A stretch of DNA of 64,000 bases from Photobacterium arenosum (GTDB lineage: Bacteria; Pseudomonadota; Gammaproteobacteria; Enterobacterales; Vibrionaceae). How positions within the stretch are numbered: position 1 is the stretch's first letter; each line of letters begins with the position of its first letter. The stretch is taken from contig NZ_JACYTP010000015.1 of NCBI RefSeq assembly GCF_014841115.1, positions 1-64,000 of the forward strand, in the 5' to 3' direction. Below are positions 1-14,416 of the stretch, one piece after another. The notes beneath the pieces are model-generated. The model worked only from the letters and a program-made list of their open reading frames with translations. It made no database searches and was not told the DNA's origin. The position numbers were made by a program, and so were the translations under genes.

Positions 1-184
<184 letters not shown>

Positions 185-203
185 TATTTGACGACAAGGT
201 ACG

Positions 204-231
204 AAAAAGGGCATCATTTGATGCCCTTTTT
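204..231 (+). terminator. Rho-independent terminator after tuf
   Basis: Arms GGGCATCA and TGATGCCC sit around a two-base loop and are followed by five T, 20 bp after the tuf stop. The A run on the left side also lets it work in the other direction. It separates tuf from secE-nusG. Confidence 0.9.
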
Positions 232-336
232 CTACGCTCCGCCTCAGATTAGCGTATTTTTTGGTCAGTGTGCCGAGTGAAAAATGCGTTAAGGTGTACA
301 GAGCGTTACGAAAGGGATTTACTTAATCCTTAGAAG

Positions 337-360
337 CCTCGCTACCTGCGAGGTTATTTT
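337..360 (+). terminator. Hairpin with T-rich tail upstream of secE
   Basis: Perfect 6-bp arms CCTCGC and GCGAGG with loop TACCT are followed by TTATTTT, about 34 bp before the secE start. It looks like a second terminator or an attenuator in the secE leader. Many relatives carry a tRNA-Trp gene between tuf and secE; I searched 185-393 for a cloverleaf and saw none. Whether the hairpin stops transcription is not shown by the sequence. Confidence 0.5.
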
Positions 361-393
361 CGTCTATATTGAGACAAGTTACAGGTTGGTTGT

Positions 394-771
394 ATGAAAG
401 CGAATGCCGAAAACCAAAGCAGCTCTAGTAGCATGGATAGCCTGAAATGGGTTGTTGTATTTGCCCTGCTGGCAGCCGCGGTGGTTGGTAATTACCTGTA
501 CAGTGATGTATCTGTAGCGTTGCGTGCCGCAGCTGTAGTGGTCCTGGTTGCCGCTGCTGGTGGTGTTGCAGCTCTAACAGCAAAAGGTAAAACAGCGATC
601 ACTTTTGCCCGTGAATCGCGCATGGAAGTCCGCAAGGTAGTGTGGCCAACTCGTCAGGAAGCTACGCAGACAACCTTTATCGTTTTAGCTGTCACTGTCA
701 TTATGGCGTTAGCCCTGTGGGGCATCGACGGCATTATGGTCCGTTTGGTCCGCCTGGTTACCGGTGTATAG
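394..771 (+). CDS. secE: Preprotein translocase subunit SecE
   Basis: SecE clamps SecY in the SecYEG protein-conducting channel of the inner membrane. The 125-residue product has the three-helix layout of enteric-type SecE: two hydrophobic segments in roughly residues 17-65, the conserved cytoplasmic amphipathic stretch with [10 protein letters not shown] near residue 80, and a final membrane helix (about 93-115). The start is the ATG at 394, with AGGTTGG a few bases upstream. nusG follows after 12 bp, the classical secE-nusG operon. Confidence 0.97.
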   Translation: MKANAENQSSSSSMDSLKWVVVFALLAAAVVGNYLYSDVSVALRAAAVVVLVAAAGGVAALTAKGKTAITFARESRMEVRKVVWPTRQEATQTTFIVLAVTVIMALALWGIDGIMVRLVRLVTGV

Positions 772-783
772 AGGTAAGAGTTC

Positions 784-1329
784 ATGAGCGAAGCTCCAAA
801 AAAACGATGGTATGTTGTGCAGGCCTTCTCTGGTTTTGAAGGGCGAGTTGCACAGTCACTACGTGAACATATCAAGATGCATGGCATGGAAGACTACTTC
901 GACGAGGTATTAGTACCTACAGAAGAAGTAGTGGAAATGCGTGCTGGCCAGCGCCGCAAAAGCGAGCGTAAGTTCTTCCCTGGTTACGTTCTCGTACAGA
1001 TGGTGATGAATGATGAAACCTGGCATCTGGTACGTAGTATTCCTCGTGTGATGGGGTTCATTGGCGGAACATCTGATCGTCCGGCGCCAATTTCAGACAA
1101 AGAAGCTGCTGCGATTTTGAATCGTCTGCAGCAGGCGAGTGAATCGCCTGTTCACAAAACTGTGTTTGAGCCGGGTGAAGTGGTTCGCGTGACGGATGGT
1201 CCGTTTGCTGACTTTAACGGTGTGGTTGAAGAAGTCGATTATGACAAGAGCCGTGTGAAAGTCTCGGTCTCTATCTTCGGCCGTGCGACTCCGGTTGAAC
1301 TGGAGTTTGGTCAGGTTGAGAAAAACTGA
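784..1329 (+). CDS. nusG: Transcription termination/antitermination factor NusG
   Basis: NusG binds RNA polymerase, suppresses pausing, links it to the leading ribosome through NusE, and recruits Rho. The 181-residue protein has the N-terminal NGN domain ([10 protein letters not shown] near the start, KFFPGYVLV near residue 63) and a C-terminal KOW domain from about residue 128 ([15 protein letters not shown]). The length matches E. coli NusG. GAGGTAAGAG lies just before the ATG. It is co-transcribed with secE. Confidence 0.98.
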   Translation: MSEAPKKRWYVVQAFSGFEGRVAQSLREHIKMHGMEDYFDEVLVPTEEVVEMRAGQRRKSERKFFPGYVLVQMVMNDETWHLVRSIPRVMGFIGGTSDRPAPISDKEAAAILNRLQQASESPVHKTVFEPGEVVRVTDGPFADFNGVVEEVDYDKSRVKVSVSIFGRATPVELEFGQVEKN

Positions 1330-1350
1330 TCAATAAGTAATCAAGTCATA

Positions 1351-1379
1351 TTGTCAAGGGCGTGGAATTACACTATAAT
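1351..1379 (+). promoter_or_regulatory. Sigma-70 promoter for rplK-rplA
   Basis: TTGTCA (1351-1356), a 17-bp spacer and an exact TATAAT (1374-1379) lie in the nusG-rplK gap, 75 bp before rplK. This is where the L11 operon promoter sits in E. coli. Confidence 0.85.
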
Positions 1380-1454
1380 TTCGCGCCCTTTCGTTAGACG
1401 GGGAGTCTGTTTGCTAAAAGCAGACGTTTGAACCCAAATTAAGGTAATTAAGCA

Positions 1455-1883
1455 ATGGCTAAAAAAGTAGAAGCTTACATCAAGCTGCAAGTTGCAGCTG
1501 GTATGGCAAACCCATCTCCGCCAGTTGGTCCAGCTCTGGGTCAGCACGGTGTGAACATCATGGAATTCTGTAAAGCGTTTAACGCTAAAACAGATTCAAT
1601 GGAGAAAGGTCTGCCAACTCCAGTGGTTATCACTGTTTATAGCGACCGTTCTTTCACTTTCGTTACTAAAACTCCACCTGCTGCAGTTCTGCTGAAGAAA
1701 GCAGCTGGTGTTAAGTCAGGCTCTGGCCGTCCTAACACTGAAAAAGTGGGTAAAGTGACTGAAGCTCAGATCCAAGAGATCGCAGAAACTAAAGCTGCAG
1801 ACATGACTGGTGCCGACATCGAAGCGATGAAGCGCTCTATCGCGGGTACTGCCCGTTCAATGGGTCTGGTAGTTGAGGGTTAA
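1455..1883 (+). CDS. rplK: 50S ribosomal protein L11
   Basis: L11 forms the GTPase-associated centre of the 50S subunit together with 23S rRNA helices 43/44 and is required for RelA activation by uncharged tRNA. The 142-residue product has the proline-rich [16 protein letters not shown] motif of the N-terminal domain (residues 17-32) and the rRNA-binding C-terminal domain ending in [12 protein letters not shown]. rplA follows after 4 bp. In E. coli this operon is repressed translationally by L1; the same is inferred here from the organisation. Confidence 0.98.
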   Translation: MAKKVEAYIKLQVAAGMANPSPPVGPALGQHGVNIMEFCKAFNAKTDSMEKGLPTPVVITVYSDRSFTFVTKTPPAAVLLKKAAGVKSGSGRPNTEKVGKVTEAQIQEIAETKAADMTGADIEAMKRSIAGTARSMGLVVEG

Positions 1884-1887
1884 GACA

Positions 1888-2589
1888 ATGGCAAAACTAA
1901 CTAAGCGTATGCGCGTAATCCGTGAGAAAGTTGACGCTACTCGCGAGTACGACATCAACGAAGCTGTTGCTCTGCTGAAAGAACTGGCTACTGCTAAATT
2001 CGTAGAAAGTGTTGACGTTTCAGTTAACCTGGGTATCGATGCTCGTAAATCTGATCAGAACGTTCGTGGCGCAACTGTACTGCCACACGGTACTGGCCGT
2101 GATGTTCGCGTAGCGGTTTTCACTCAAGGTGCTAACGCTGAAGCAGCGAAAGAAGCGGGTGCAGATCTGATTGGTATGGAAGATCTGGCTGAACTGGTTA
2201 AGAAAGGCGAAATGAACTTTGACGTTGTTATCGCTTCTCCAGACGCAATGCGCGTTGTTGGTCAGCTGGGTACTATCCTGGGTCCTCGTGGCCTGATGCC
2301 TAACCCGAAAGTGGGTACTGTAACGCCTAACGTTGCTGAAGCTGTGAAGAATGCTAAAGCGGGTCAGGTTCGTTACCGTAACGACAAGAACGGTATCATC
2401 CACACCACTATCGGTAAGGTTGATTTCGACGCTGACAAACTGAAAGCTAACCTGGAATCTCTGCTGGTTGCGCTGAAAAAAGCAAAACCTGCATCAGCTA
2501 AAGGTACTTTCATCAAGAAAGTCAGCATCTCTACCACTATGGGTGCAGGTGTGGCGCTAGACCAGAATACTCTGGACGCTAACGTTTAA
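1888..2589 (+). CDS. rplA: 50S ribosomal protein L1
   Basis: L1 builds the mobile L1 stalk at the ribosomal E site and represses its own operon. The product is 233 residues from [10 protein letters not shown] start at 1888, not at an in-frame ATG 15 bases upstream, because the upstream ATG lies inside the rplK coding end and L1 proteins begin MAKLTKR. The conserved signature [15 protein letters not shown] lies near residue 130. The stop is followed closely by the rplJ promoter. Confidence 0.98.
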   Translation: MAKLTKRMRVIREKVDATREYDINEAVALLKELATAKFVESVDVSVNLGIDARKSDQNVRGATVLPHGTGRDVRVAVFTQGANAEAAKEAGADLIGMEDLAELVKKGEMNFDVVIASPDAMRVVGQLGTILGPRGLMPNPKVGTVTPNVAEAVKNAKAGQVRYRNDKNGIIHTTIGKVDFDADKLKANLESLLVALKKAKPASAKGTFIKKVSISTTMGAGVALDQNTLDANV

Positions 2590-2592
2590 TAT

Positions 2593-2620
2593 TTGCAGAA
2601 TCGCTGGGATTATGTATAAT
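2593..2620 (+). promoter_or_regulatory. Sigma-70 promoter for rplJ-rplL-rpoB-rpoC
   Basis: TTGCAG (2593-2598), a 16-bp spacer and TATAAT (2615-2620) start four bases after the rplA stop. The transcript would carry a leader of about 200 nt before rplJ, as in the E. coli L10 operon. Confidence 0.82.
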
Positions 2621-2639
2621 CCTGCGTTTCGAATTAATG

Positions 2640-2828
2640 GCTAAGATCTGGGCAGCATTCTGCCGGGATCTTCGTCCTAGACCGTAGGTGTTCTCAGAAC
2701 TTAATACTTCAACCTACGTAGACGGTGCCAGGAACATGATTGATTTACTGTCTTTCTTGGATCTGCGCCGTACAAACTCTCCTGCAATTTTGCAGTGAGT
2801 GGGTAAACACAATCCAGGAGCAAATCCA
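2640..2828 (+). promoter_or_regulatory. L10 (rplJ) autoregulatory mRNA leader
   Basis: This roughly 190-nt untranslated segment contains the bases that in relatives fold into the L10-L12 binding structure, including CCTAC and GTAGACGGTGCC elements around 2712-2730. L10 complexed with L7/L12 binds this leader and represses translation of rplJ and rplL. I recognise it by position, length and these sequence elements and did not fold it. It covers the only long non-coding stretch between rplA and rplJ. Confidence 0.7.
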
Positions 2829-3317
2829 ATGGCTTTAAACCTTCAAGACAAACAGGCAATTGTTGCTGAAGTCAACGAAGCTGCCAGTGGTGCCCTGTCT
2901 GCAGTTGTTGCTGACTCTCGTGGCGTAGCCGTGGGTGCTATGACGACTCTGCGTAAACAAGCGCGTGAAGCGGGTGTTTACGTACGTGTTGTTCGTAATA
3001 CTCTGGCTCGTCGTGCAGTAGTAGGTACTAACTACGAGTGTCTTGCTGACACTTTCGTAGGCCCTACTCTGCTGGCTTTCTCTACAGAGCACCCAGGTGC
3101 CGCAGCACGTCTTTTCAAAGACTTTGCTAAAGAGAACAAAGATTTCGAGATCAAAGCTGCTGCATTCGAAGGCGTACTGACTGATGCAGATGTTCTGGCG
3201 AAACTGCCAACTTACGACGAAGCTATCGCACGTCTGATGATGTGCATGAAAGAAGCTTCTGCTGGCAAGCTGGTTCGTACTATTGCAGCTATTCGCGATC
3301 AGAAAGAAGCCGCTTAA
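2829..3317 (+). CDS. rplJ: 50S ribosomal protein L10
   Basis: L10 anchors the L7/L12 dimers on the ribosomal stalk. The product is 162 residues from [15 protein letters not shown]. An in-frame ATG 30 bases upstream is rejected because the typical L10 N-terminus begins here and CAGGAG sits 8 bases ahead of 2829. The N-terminal domain binds 23S rRNA and the C-terminal helix (about 130-160) carries L12. Expression is tied to rplL and limited by the leader upstream. Confidence 0.97.
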   Translation: MALNLQDKQAIVAEVNEAASGALSAVVADSRGVAVGAMTTLRKQAREAGVYVRVVRNTLARRAVVGTNYECLADTFVGPTLLAFSTEHPGAAARLFKDFAKENKDFEIKAAAFEGVLTDADVLAKLPTYDEAIARLMMCMKEASAGKLVRTIAAIRDQKEAA

Positions 3318-3378
3318 TAAGTTTGGTTTTTTATTGGTTGCTATTTAAACTAATTGTTGACTTTAAAAGAGAATTGTT

Positions 3379-3744
3379 ATGTCTATCACTAACGAGCAAA
3401 TCCTAGACGCAGTTGCAGAAATGTCTGTAATGCAAGTTGTTGAACTGATCGAAGCAATGGAAGAGAAGTTCGGTGTTACTGCTGCTGCAGCAGTAGTTGC
3501 TGGCGGCGCTGCTGAAGCAGTTGCTGAAGAGCAAACTGAATTCGACGTAATCCTGACTGCTGCTGGCGGTAACAAAGTTGCTGTAATCAAAGCAGTACGT
3601 GGCGCAACTGGTCTGGGCCTGAAAGAAGCTAAAGCTCTGGTTGACGGCGCTCCAGCACCTCTGAAAGAAGGTGTTGAGAAAGCTGAAGCTGAAGCTCTGA
3701 AAGCTCAGCTGGAAGAAGCTGGTGCATCTGTTGAAATCAAGTAA
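3379..3744 (+). CDS. rplL: 50S ribosomal protein L7/L12
   Basis: L12 is the multicopy stalk protein that recruits and activates translational GTPases. The 121-residue product shows the N-terminal dimerisation domain ([17 protein letters not shown]), an Ala/Val/Glu-rich flexible hinge (about 33-52), and the conserved C-terminal domain with [13 protein letters not shown]. Codon use is extremely biased, as expected for a very highly expressed gene. GAGAATTG precedes the ATG. Confidence 0.98.
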   Translation: MSITNEQILDAVAEMSVMQVVELIEAMEEKFGVTAAAAVVAGGAAEAVAEEQTEFDVILTAAGGNKVAVIKAVRGATGLGLKEAKALVDGAPAPLKEGVEKAEAEALKAQLEEAGASVEIK

Positions 3745-3776
3745 TTATTACTTAATTTCTTAGCCTTTATGGCTAT

Positions 3777-3807
3777 GGGCTGGTGGCTAAAAAGCCACCG
3801 GCCCTTT
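3777..3807 (+). terminator. Attenuator hairpin between rplL and rpoB
   Basis: Arms GGGCTGGTGGC and GCCACCGGCCC (one mismatch region) around a short A-rich loop are followed by TTTT. In E. coli a partial terminator at this place lowers rpoBC expression relative to rplJL, and an RNase III site lies nearby. The rest of the 222-bp gap (3745-3966) holds no gene. Confidence 0.75.
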
Positions 3808-3966
3808 TGCGCTGTAGGGTAGTGGTGTTTTTCACATTGTTTTGCAACCGCTTCCCGTGCAAATCACAGCCTGTACTCCAGTGCTGTTCCTGCTACAAAC
3901 AATGTTATTAGTCACTGCCTCTTACTAGAGGTAGTTTGGATCACTTATCAGCGATCTGAGGAACCT

Positions 3967-6900
3967 ATGGTTTACTCTTATACCGAGAAAAAGCGTATCC
4001 GTAAGGATTTTGGTAAGCGTCCTCAAGTATTGGATGTACCTTACTTGCTGTCGATCCAGCTTGAGTCTTTTGATAAGTTCATCGAGCAGGATCCGGAAGG
4101 GCATTACGGTCTAGAAGCTGCCTTTCGTTCTGTATTCCCAATTCAGAGCTATAACGGCAATTCCGAGCTGCAATACGTTAGCTATCGTCTCGGTGAGCCG
4201 GTGTTCGATGTCAAAGAATGTCAGATTCGTGGTGTAACATATTCCGCGCCGTTACGCGTGAAATTACGTCTTGTTATGTATGACAAGGACGCACCAGCTG
4301 GCACAGTAAAAGACATTAAAGAACAAGAAGTTTACATGGGCGAAATTCCGCTCATGACAGATAACGGTACATTCGTTATTAACGGTACCGAGAGGGTTAT
4401 CGTATCCCAGCTGCACCGTAGCCCGGGCGTCTTTTTCGACAGCGATAAGGGTAAAACCCACTCTTCAGGTAAAGTGCTTTATAACGCACGCATCATTCCT
4501 TACCGTGGCTCATGGTTGGATTTCGAATTTGATCCAAAGGATAACGTCTACGTTCGTATCGACCGTCGTCGTAAGTTGCCTGCGTCTATCATTCTGCGTG
4601 CGCTGAACTATACCACTGAGCAAATCCTTGACCTGTTCTTCGAGAAGATCAATTTCGAAGTACAAGGCAAGTCTTTGGTTATGGAGTTGGTGCCAGACCG
4701 TCTGCGCGGTGAAACTGCGAGCTTCGATATTGAAGCGAACGGCACTGTGTACGTTGAGAAAGGCCGCCGTATTACTGCGCGCCATATCCGACAGCTGCAG
4801 AAAGATAACATTGACCACATCGAAGTACCGGTTGAGTACATCGTGGGCAAAGTGTCAGCACGTGAATATGTGAATGAAGACACGGGTGAGCTGATTGTTG
4901 AAGCTAACCAAGAGCTGAGCCTGGAAATTCTGGCTAAGCTGTCTCAGGCTGGCCACAAAGCCATCGAAGTGCTGTTTACCAACGACCTGGATTACGGTCC
5001 GTACATGTCTGATACCCTGCGTATTGACAGTACAACAGATCGTCTGAGCGCCCTGGTTGAAATCTACCGCATGATGCGCCCTGGTGAGCCACCAACGCGC
5101 GAAGCGGCAGAGCAGCTGTTTGAAAGCCTGTTCTTCTCTGAAGATCGCTATGACCTGTCTGCGGTTGGCCGCATGAAGTTCAACAGCTCTCTGGTACGTG
5201 AAGAAACAACAGGTTCTGGCACGCTGGATCACGACGATATTATCGACGTGATGCGTAAGCTGATCGACATTCGTAACGGTAAAGGTGAAGTTGATGATAT
5301 CGACCACCTGGGCAACCGCCGTATCCGTAGTGTTGGCGAAATGGCTGAAAACCAGTTCCGTGTCGGTCTGGTACGTGTTGAGCGCGCAGTTAAAGAACGT
5401 CTGAGCCTGGGCGATTTGGATGCTGTGATGCCACAGGATCTGATCAACGCTAAGCCTATCTCTGCGGCAGTGAAAGAGTTCTTTGGCTCTTCTCAGTTGT
5501 CTCAGTTTATGGATCAGAACAACCCATTGTCAGAAGTGACGCACAAACGTCGTATTTCTGCCCTGGGTCCAGGTGGTCTGACACGTGAGCGTGCAGGCTT
5601 TGAAGTTCGAGATGTTCACGCCACGCACTACGGTCGTCTGTGTCCTATCGAGACCCCTGAAGGTCCGAACATCGGTCTGATCAACTCGCTGTCTGTATTT
5701 GCGCGTTGTAACCCGTACGGTTTCCTGGAAACACCATACCGCAAAGTGGTTGATGGTGAGGTTACCGACCAGATTGATTATCTGTCAGCGATTGAAGAAG
5801 GTCAGTTTGTTATCGCTCAGGCAAACGCCGCTCTTGAAGAAGACGGTAGCTTTACCGATGAGCTGATCACTGCCCGCCACAAAGGTGAATCTGGTCTTCA
5901 CCCACGTGACCACGTTCAGTATATGGACGTTGCAACCAACCAGGTGGTATCTGTGGCAGCGTCCCTGATCCCGTTCCTGGAGCACGATGATGCTAACCGT
6001 GCCCTTATGGGTGCGAACATGCAACGTCAGGCAGTACCGACTCTGCGTGCTGATAAGCCGCTGGTAGGTACAGGTATTGAGCGTGCGGTAGCGGTTGACT
6101 CCGGTGTAACCTCGGTGGCTAAACGTGGCGGTATGGTTCAGTCGGTAGATGCGTCTCGTATCGTTATCAAAGTGAACGAAGACGAGCTGGTACCGGGCGA
6201 AGCCGGTATCGACATCTACAACCTGACTAAGTACACCCGTTCTAACCAGAACACCTGTATCAACCAGCGTCCAACTGTGATGCCGGGTGAACCTGTAGCA
6301 CGTGGTGACGTGCTGGCTGATGGTCCGTCTACTGACCTGGGTGAGCTGGCTCTTGGCCAGAACATGCGTATCGCGTTCATGCCTTGGAACGGCTACAACT
6401 TCGAAGACTCCATCTTAGTCTCTGAGCGTGTGGTTCAGGAAGATCGCCTGACGACTATCCACATTCAGGAACTGTCCTGTGTGGCACGTGATACTAAGCT
6501 GGGTGCGGAAGAAATCACAGCAGACATCCCGAACGTGGGTGAAGCAGCCCTGTCCAAACTGGACGAGTCCGGCATCGTTTACATCGGTGCGGAGGTGAAG
6601 GGTGGCGATATTCTGGTTGGTAAAGTAACGCCTAAGGGCGAGACTCAGCTGACACCGGAAGAGAAACTGCTGCGTGCCATCTTCGGTGAAAAAGCGTCTG
6701 ACGTGAAAGACTCGTCGCTGCGTGTACCTAACTCTGTGTCTGGTACCATCATCGACGTTCAGGTCTTCACGCGCGATGGCGTAGAGAAGGACAAGCGTGC
6801 ACTCGAAATTGAAGAGATGCAGCTGAAAGAAGCGAAGAAAGACATCACCGAAGAATTCCAGATCCTGGAAGGTGGTTTGCTGGCTCGTGTCCGTACTCTG

Positions 6901-7992
6901 CTGCTGTCTGCCGGTTATGATGACGCGCGTGTGTCTTCCATGGACCGTGAGAAGCTGTTCTCTCAGACTCTGGATGACGAGTCACTGCAAAACCAGCTGG
7001 AGCAGTTGGCAGAGCAGTACGACGAGCTGAAATCTGAGTTCGATAAGAAGTTCGAAACCAAGCGTCGTAAGATCACCCAAGGTGATGACCTGGCCCCTGG
7101 CGTCCTGAAGATCGTTAAGGTCTATCTGGCCGTTAAACGCCGTATTCAGCCTGGTGATAAGATGGCCGGCCGTCACGGTAACAAGGGTGTTATCTCGAAG
7201 ATTTGTCCGGTTGAAGACATGCCTTACGATGAGAAAGGCCAGACGGTCGACATCGTACTGAACCCACTGGGTGTACCTTCGCGTATGAACATCGGTCAGA
7301 TCCTGGAAACTCACATGGGTCTGGCGGCAAAAGGTATCGGCGACAAGATCAATCAGATGCTGAAAGAACAGCAGGAACTGCATAGGTTCCGCGAATTCCT
7401 TCAGAAGGTCTATGATCTGGGCGATACCCGTCAGAATGTTGATATTGCATCTATGTCTGATGATGAAGTTCGTACCCTGATTGAGAACCTGCGTGCGGGT
7501 CTGCCGATCGCGACACCTGTCTTTGACGGTGCGCCTGAGCCAGCAATCAAAGAGCTGTTGAAACTGGCGGACTTGCCAGAATCAGGTCAGCTGAATTTGT
7601 TTGATGGCCGTACCGGTGAGCAGTTCGAGCGTCCTGTAACTGTTGGTTACATGTACATGCTGAAACTGAACCACCTGGTCGACGACAAGATGCACGCCCG
7701 TTCTACCGGTTCGTACAGTCTGGTAACTCAGCAGCCATTGGGCGGTAAAGCTCAGTTCGGTGGTCAGCGCTTCGGTGAGATGGAAGTGTGGGCACTGGAA
7801 GCTTATGGTGCCGCCTATACGCTGCAGGAAATGCTGACAGTGAAATCGGATGACGTGAATGGCCGTACGAAGATGTATAAAAACATCGTCGATGGTGATC
7901 ACCGTATGGAACCAGGTATGCCGGAATCCTTCAACGTACTGTTGAAAGAGATCCGCTCGTTGGGTATCAACATCGAGCTGGAAGACGAGTAA
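3967..7992 (+). CDS. rpoB: DNA-directed RNA polymerase subunit beta
   Basis: Beta forms one jaw of the RNA polymerase active cleft and binds rifampicin. The product is 1341 residues, one shorter than E. coli. The N-terminal lobe motif [11 protein letters not shown], the rifampicin region (about residues 505-575, [20 protein letters not shown]) and the C-terminal switch/clamp region ([20 protein letters not shown]) are intact. Asp, His and Ser at the three main rifampicin-resistance positions are wild type, so the polymerase should be rifampicin-sensitive. GATCTGAGGAACCT precedes the ATG. Confidence 0.99.
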   Translation: MVYSYTEKKRIRKDFGKRPQVLDVPYLLSIQLESFDKFIEQDPEGHYGLEAAFRSVFPIQSYNGNSELQYVSYRLGEPVFDVKECQIRGVTYSAPLRVKLRLVMYDKDAPAGTVKDIKEQEVYMGEIPLMTDNGTFVINGTERVIVSQLHRSPGVFFDSDKGKTHSSGKVLYNARIIPYRGSWLDFEFDPKDNVYVRIDRRRKLPASIILRALNYTTEQILDLFFEKINFEVQGKSLVMELVPDRLRGETASFDIEANGTVYVEKGRRITARHIRQLQKDNIDHIEVPVEYIVGKVSAREYVNEDTGELIVEANQELSLEILAKLSQAGHKAIEVLFTNDLDYGPYMSDTLRIDSTTDRLSALVEIYRMMRPGEPPTREAAEQLFESLFFSEDRYDLSAVGRMKFNSSLVREETTGSGTLDHDDIIDVMRKLIDIRNGKGEVDDIDHLGNRRIRSVGEMAENQFRVGLVRVERAVKERLSLGDLDAVMPQDLINAKPISAAVKEFFGSSQLSQFMDQNNPLSEVTHKRRISALGPGGLTRERAGFEVRDVHATHYGRLCPIETPEGPNIGLINSLSVFARCNPYGFLETPYRKVVDGEVTDQIDYLSAIEEGQFVIAQANAALEEDGSFTDELITARHKGESGLHPRDHVQYMDVATNQVVSVAASLIPFLEHDDANRALMGANMQRQAVPTLRADKPLVGTGIERAVAVDSGVTSVAKRGGMVQSVDASRIVIKVNEDELVPGEAGIDIYNLTKYTRSNQNTCINQRPTVMPGEPVARGDVLADGPSTDLGELALGQNMRIAFMPWNGYNFEDSILVSERVVQEDRLTTIHIQELSCVARDTKLGAEEITADIPNVGEAALSKLDESGIVYIGAEVKGGDILVGKVTPKGETQLTPEEKLLRAIFGEKASDVKDSSLRVPNSVSGTIIDVQVFTRDGVEKDKRALEIEEMQLKEAKKDITEEFQILEGGLLARVRTLLLSAGYDDARVSSMDREKLFSQTLDDESLQNQLEQLAEQYDELKSEFDKKFETKRRKITQGDDLAPGVLKIVKVYLAVKRRIQPGDKMAGRHGNKGVISKICPVEDMPYDEKGQTVDIVLNPLGVPSRMNIGQILETHMGLAAKGIGDKINQMLKEQQELHRFREFLQKVYDLGDTRQNVDIASMSDDEVRTLIENLRAGLPIATPVFDGAPEPAIKELLKLADLPESGQLNLFDGRTGEQFERPVTVGYMYMLKLNHLVDDKMHARSTGSYSLVTQQPLGGKAQFGGQRFGEMEVWALEAYGAAYTLQEMLTVKSDDVNGRTKMYKNIVDGDHRMEPGMPESFNVLLKEIRSLGINIELEDE

Positions 7993-8033
7993 GCCTGACG
8001 CTGTCAGTACTACTTGAATCCGGTATCAATATG

Positions 8034-8058
8034 AAGGCGCCGCCGCCACGGCGCCTTT
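8034..8058 (+). other. Intercistronic hairpin between rpoB and rpoC
   Basis: Perfect 8-bp GC-rich arms AAGGCGCC and GGCGCCTT with an 8-base loop lie 28 bp before the rpoC start. No T run follows, so it is more likely an mRNA processing or stability element than a terminator. Confidence 0.6.
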
Positions 8059-8086
8059 ATGGGTCAACTCCTCACAGGAGCCGAAT

Positions 8087-12304
<4,218 letters not shown>

Positions 12305-12336
12305 GATCTGTTTGGTTCTTGCATAACCGAAAACTG

Positions 12337-12369
12337 AAAAAGGCACCCTCAGGGGTGCCTTTTGTTTTT
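12337..12369. terminator. Terminator after rpoC, probably bidirectional
   Basis: Arms AAAAAGGCACCC and GGGTGCCTTTT with a short loop are followed by GTTTTT, 32 bp after the rpoC stop. The A run on the left would serve the convergent rsd gene. The rest of 12370-12510 shows nothing I can name. Confidence 0.92.
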
Positions 12370-12510
12370 ATGTTTAAATTCGTTGGTTATGTGTTTTCAG
12401 CGGCCTGACTGTTTTTGGGCTCTGGCTGATTTTAAACAGACAAAGATGCATACAGTAATCAGGGATTCTGATTACCCGTTCTTGGTAGCACAGCGTGTGA
12501 TTTGCTGTGA

Positions 12511-12996
12511 TTAAGCGCCGGGTGGAACGGCTAAACTTTCACTGATCAGCTCAATCAGATCATCTTCCAGCTCGAACCTTAATTCGATTTGTTCACCCAC
12601 CATGGACAATTCGTTATCAAAATTATCCCAATCATCACTGTCGTCTGTGATCTCACAATAGCGGTCTGCAAAATTCAGCAAGGGATCTGTGGTATCAGTA
12701 ATTTTGTTGTAGAGCTGTGAGATTTCTGTGGTTGGGGAATATCCGGTCGCCTGCCACCTTGCCATCACCTTGTCATAAATTTTAAAGTGACCTTCGGAGA
12801 TGTAATCAACCAGTTGCTGGCTGAAGAGTTGGAGCTGCGATGACGTGGGAAGTTGCCGGGATTTATTTTCAAAGGGAGGTAAGCCTGCTAATTTGCAGTA
12901 ATCTATCAGCAGCTGCTGCCTCGACATCAGCCAATGATCGATGACATCATTGTTGCCACCCCATTGTTTTTGCACTTGTTCGAATTTACTAAGCAT
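12511..12996 (-). CDS. rsd: Regulator of sigma D (anti-sigma-70 protein Rsd)
   Basis: Rsd binds region 4 of the housekeeping sigma factor and favours use of alternative sigmas in stationary phase. The 161-residue product fits the family length (E. coli 158) and begins MLSKFEQVQKQWGGNNDVIDHWL, a clear Rsd N-terminus; SRQQLLIDYCKLAG follows. The ATG at 12996 is preferred over the one at 13002 because the reverse strand reads GAGG 8 bases before it, whereas the upstream ATG would leave only two bases. It diverges from nudC across a palindromic control region. Confidence 0.93.
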   Translation of the reverse strand: MLSKFEQVQKQWGGNNDVIDHWLMSRQQLLIDYCKLAGLPPFENKSRQLPTSSQLQLFSQQLVDYISEGHFKIYDKVMARWQATGYSPTTEISQLYNKITDTTDPLLNFADRYCEITDDSDDWDNFDNELSMVGEQIELRFELEDDLIELISESLAVPPGA

Positions 12997-13053
12997 GACC
13001 ATGTCCTCATGATCGCCCCGCAAGAAGCAGGAGCCGAAAACAATACCTGTCAA

Positions 13054-13074
13054 ACTCTTAGTGACACTAAGAGT
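13054..13074. promoter_or_regulatory. 21-bp perfect palindrome between rsd and nudC (candidate operator)
   Basis: Arms ACTCTTAGTG and CACTAAGAGT flank a single A with no mismatch. The dyad abuts an exact TTGACA read on the minus strand (13048-13053), which could be the -35 of an rsd promoter, and lies 83 bp before nudC. A one-base loop argues for a dimeric repressor or activator site rather than an RNA hairpin. The cognate protein is unknown to me. Confidence 0.6.
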
Positions 13075-13156
13075 ACCAATATGGCAAAGCCAAATTCCAC
13101 TGTTAGGTTTAGATTGCCAGCAAAACTGATACCCTGCAAGGATGGAGGAGCAGCTA

Positions 13157-13951
13157 ATGTCAAAAAAGCAAGAACACAGCTACTGGTGTGTCATTCGTGA
13201 CCGCAGAATTTATTTAGAAAATGGTAAGTTACCGCTTACACTGGAAGGCTTTACTGACTTGGATCTTGCAAGATCCACCGTGATCGGTTTTCATCAGGGA
13301 TACCCGGTGAGATGGCTGGAAGATCCTGATTTATTGGCCGATAAAAAATTTTATTCTCTCAGGGAATTTCTTCACGAGCATGAGGATCTGTTTGCGCTGG
13401 CCGGCAAAGCGATGCAGTTATCCCATATGTGCGAGACGCAGGCATTTTGTTCTTCCTGCGGCGGGAAAACGACATTGGCAGACGGTGCACACGCTATGCG
13501 TTGCCAGGCCTGTGACAGCTACCATTATCCGCGCATTGCTCCCTGTATCATTGTTGCGGTGAAGAAAGATGACTGCATTTTGCTGGCGCAGCATCCCCGC
13601 CACAAAAGTGGCATGTATACCGTTATTGCCGGCTTTGTTGAAGCCGGAGAAACCCTGGAGCAATGTGTGGCTCGTGAAGTCAAAGAAGAGACGGGTATTG
13701 AAGTGACCAATATCCGCTACTTTGACAGTCAGCCCTGGGCGTTTCCGTCCAACATTATGATGGGATTTCTGGCGGAACACCAAAGTGGTGTTATCCGTCC
13801 GGATTACGAAGAGCTGGTGGATGCCCGCTGGTTTAAACATGATCAGTTACCGCAGATCGCGCCACCAGGGACGATTGCGCATCGTCTTATTCAGGCTACT
13901 TGCGAGGCTATCAGGCAGGAAGCAGCAATCCGGAAAGATGGTGACCAGTAA
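13157..13951 (+). CDS. nudC: NAD(+)/NADH pyrophosphatase and mRNA decapping enzyme NudC
   Basis: NudC hydrolyses NAD(H) to NMN(H) and AMP and removes NAD caps from RNA 5' ends. The 264-residue protein has the four-cysteine zinc ribbon (CSSC and CQAC, about residues 95-117), the Nudix box (GFVEAGETLEQ then REVKEETGI), and the SQPWAFPSN motif that distinguishes NudC from other Nudix proteins. I start at 13157 because GGAGGAG lies 7 bases upstream; a longer in-frame ATG at 13142 overlaps that site. It diverges from rsd. Confidence 0.95.
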   Translation: MSKKQEHSYWCVIRDRRIYLENGKLPLTLEGFTDLDLARSTVIGFHQGYPVRWLEDPDLLADKKFYSLREFLHEHEDLFALAGKAMQLSHMCETQAFCSSCGGKTTLADGAHAMRCQACDSYHYPRIAPCIIVAVKKDDCILLAQHPRHKSGMYTVIAGFVEAGETLEQCVAREVKEETGIEVTNIRYFDSQPWAFPSNIMMGFLAEHQSGVIRPDYEELVDARWFKHDQLPQIAPPGTIAHRLIQATCEAIRQEAAIRKDGDQ

Positions 13952-13992
13952 ATGCCAGGGAGATAATTTACTGGAAGGGACCCAGGCTCCTA

Positions 13993-14172
13993 TCAGCCTG
14001 AGTGGCTTTCTGGCAGTCCGCGGAAAATGGCTTTGGAATGCTTAATCAGGTGTGCGGCATAATGCGGGGTGACTTTATGCAACTGTCCTTTCATGGCTTT
14101 GAAAGAGTTTTCCCAACAGCGGTCTTTGTACACACCGGTTTCAGTAAATTCGATAACAACTTGCAGGTCCAT
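13993..14172 (-). CDS. Small conserved-looking hypothetical protein (59 aa)
   Basis: A 60-codon frame on the minus strand begins at ATG 14172 with a near-ideal ribosome site (GGAGG, 4 bases upstream) and ends at TGA 13993. The product starts MDLQVVIEFTETGVYKDRCW and is basic in its middle and end (KAMKGQLHKVTPHYAAHLIKHSKAIF). There is no signal peptide or membrane segment. It points away from hemE and converges on nudC; its stop falls in the inverted repeat CAGGCT/AGCCTG (13983-14000). I do not recognise the family. Good initiation signals and ordinary codon use support it as a real gene. Confidence 0.7.
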   Translation of the reverse strand: MDLQVVIEFTETGVYKDRCWENSFKAMKGQLHKVTPHYAAHLIKHSKAIFRGLPESHSG

Positions 14173-14416
14173 AGATCCTCCAATTTTTGCATTAGCCGAT
14201 GTTGGCTGTTAATAACAGTATCAGAGAACCGATAGGCTATTGATTAAAATATCTGCAACATTAGATTGCCAAAAATGAAACAGCAGATGCTTAAACCGTA
14301 CGGCTGACAAGCGATGTGCTCTACGCGGCATTAATTGCCATTCAGGGTGAATGCATAGCTGCTGTTGCCGGATCAGGGTGTTACAATGTACTCAATTATT
14401 TGCCAGGATGTTGACA

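Noticed and set aside
13983-14000. CAGGCT/AGCCTG stem after nudC as a terminator
   Set aside because: The stem is only 6 bp with no T run on either side and overlaps a coding end; kept only as a remark in the small gene entry.
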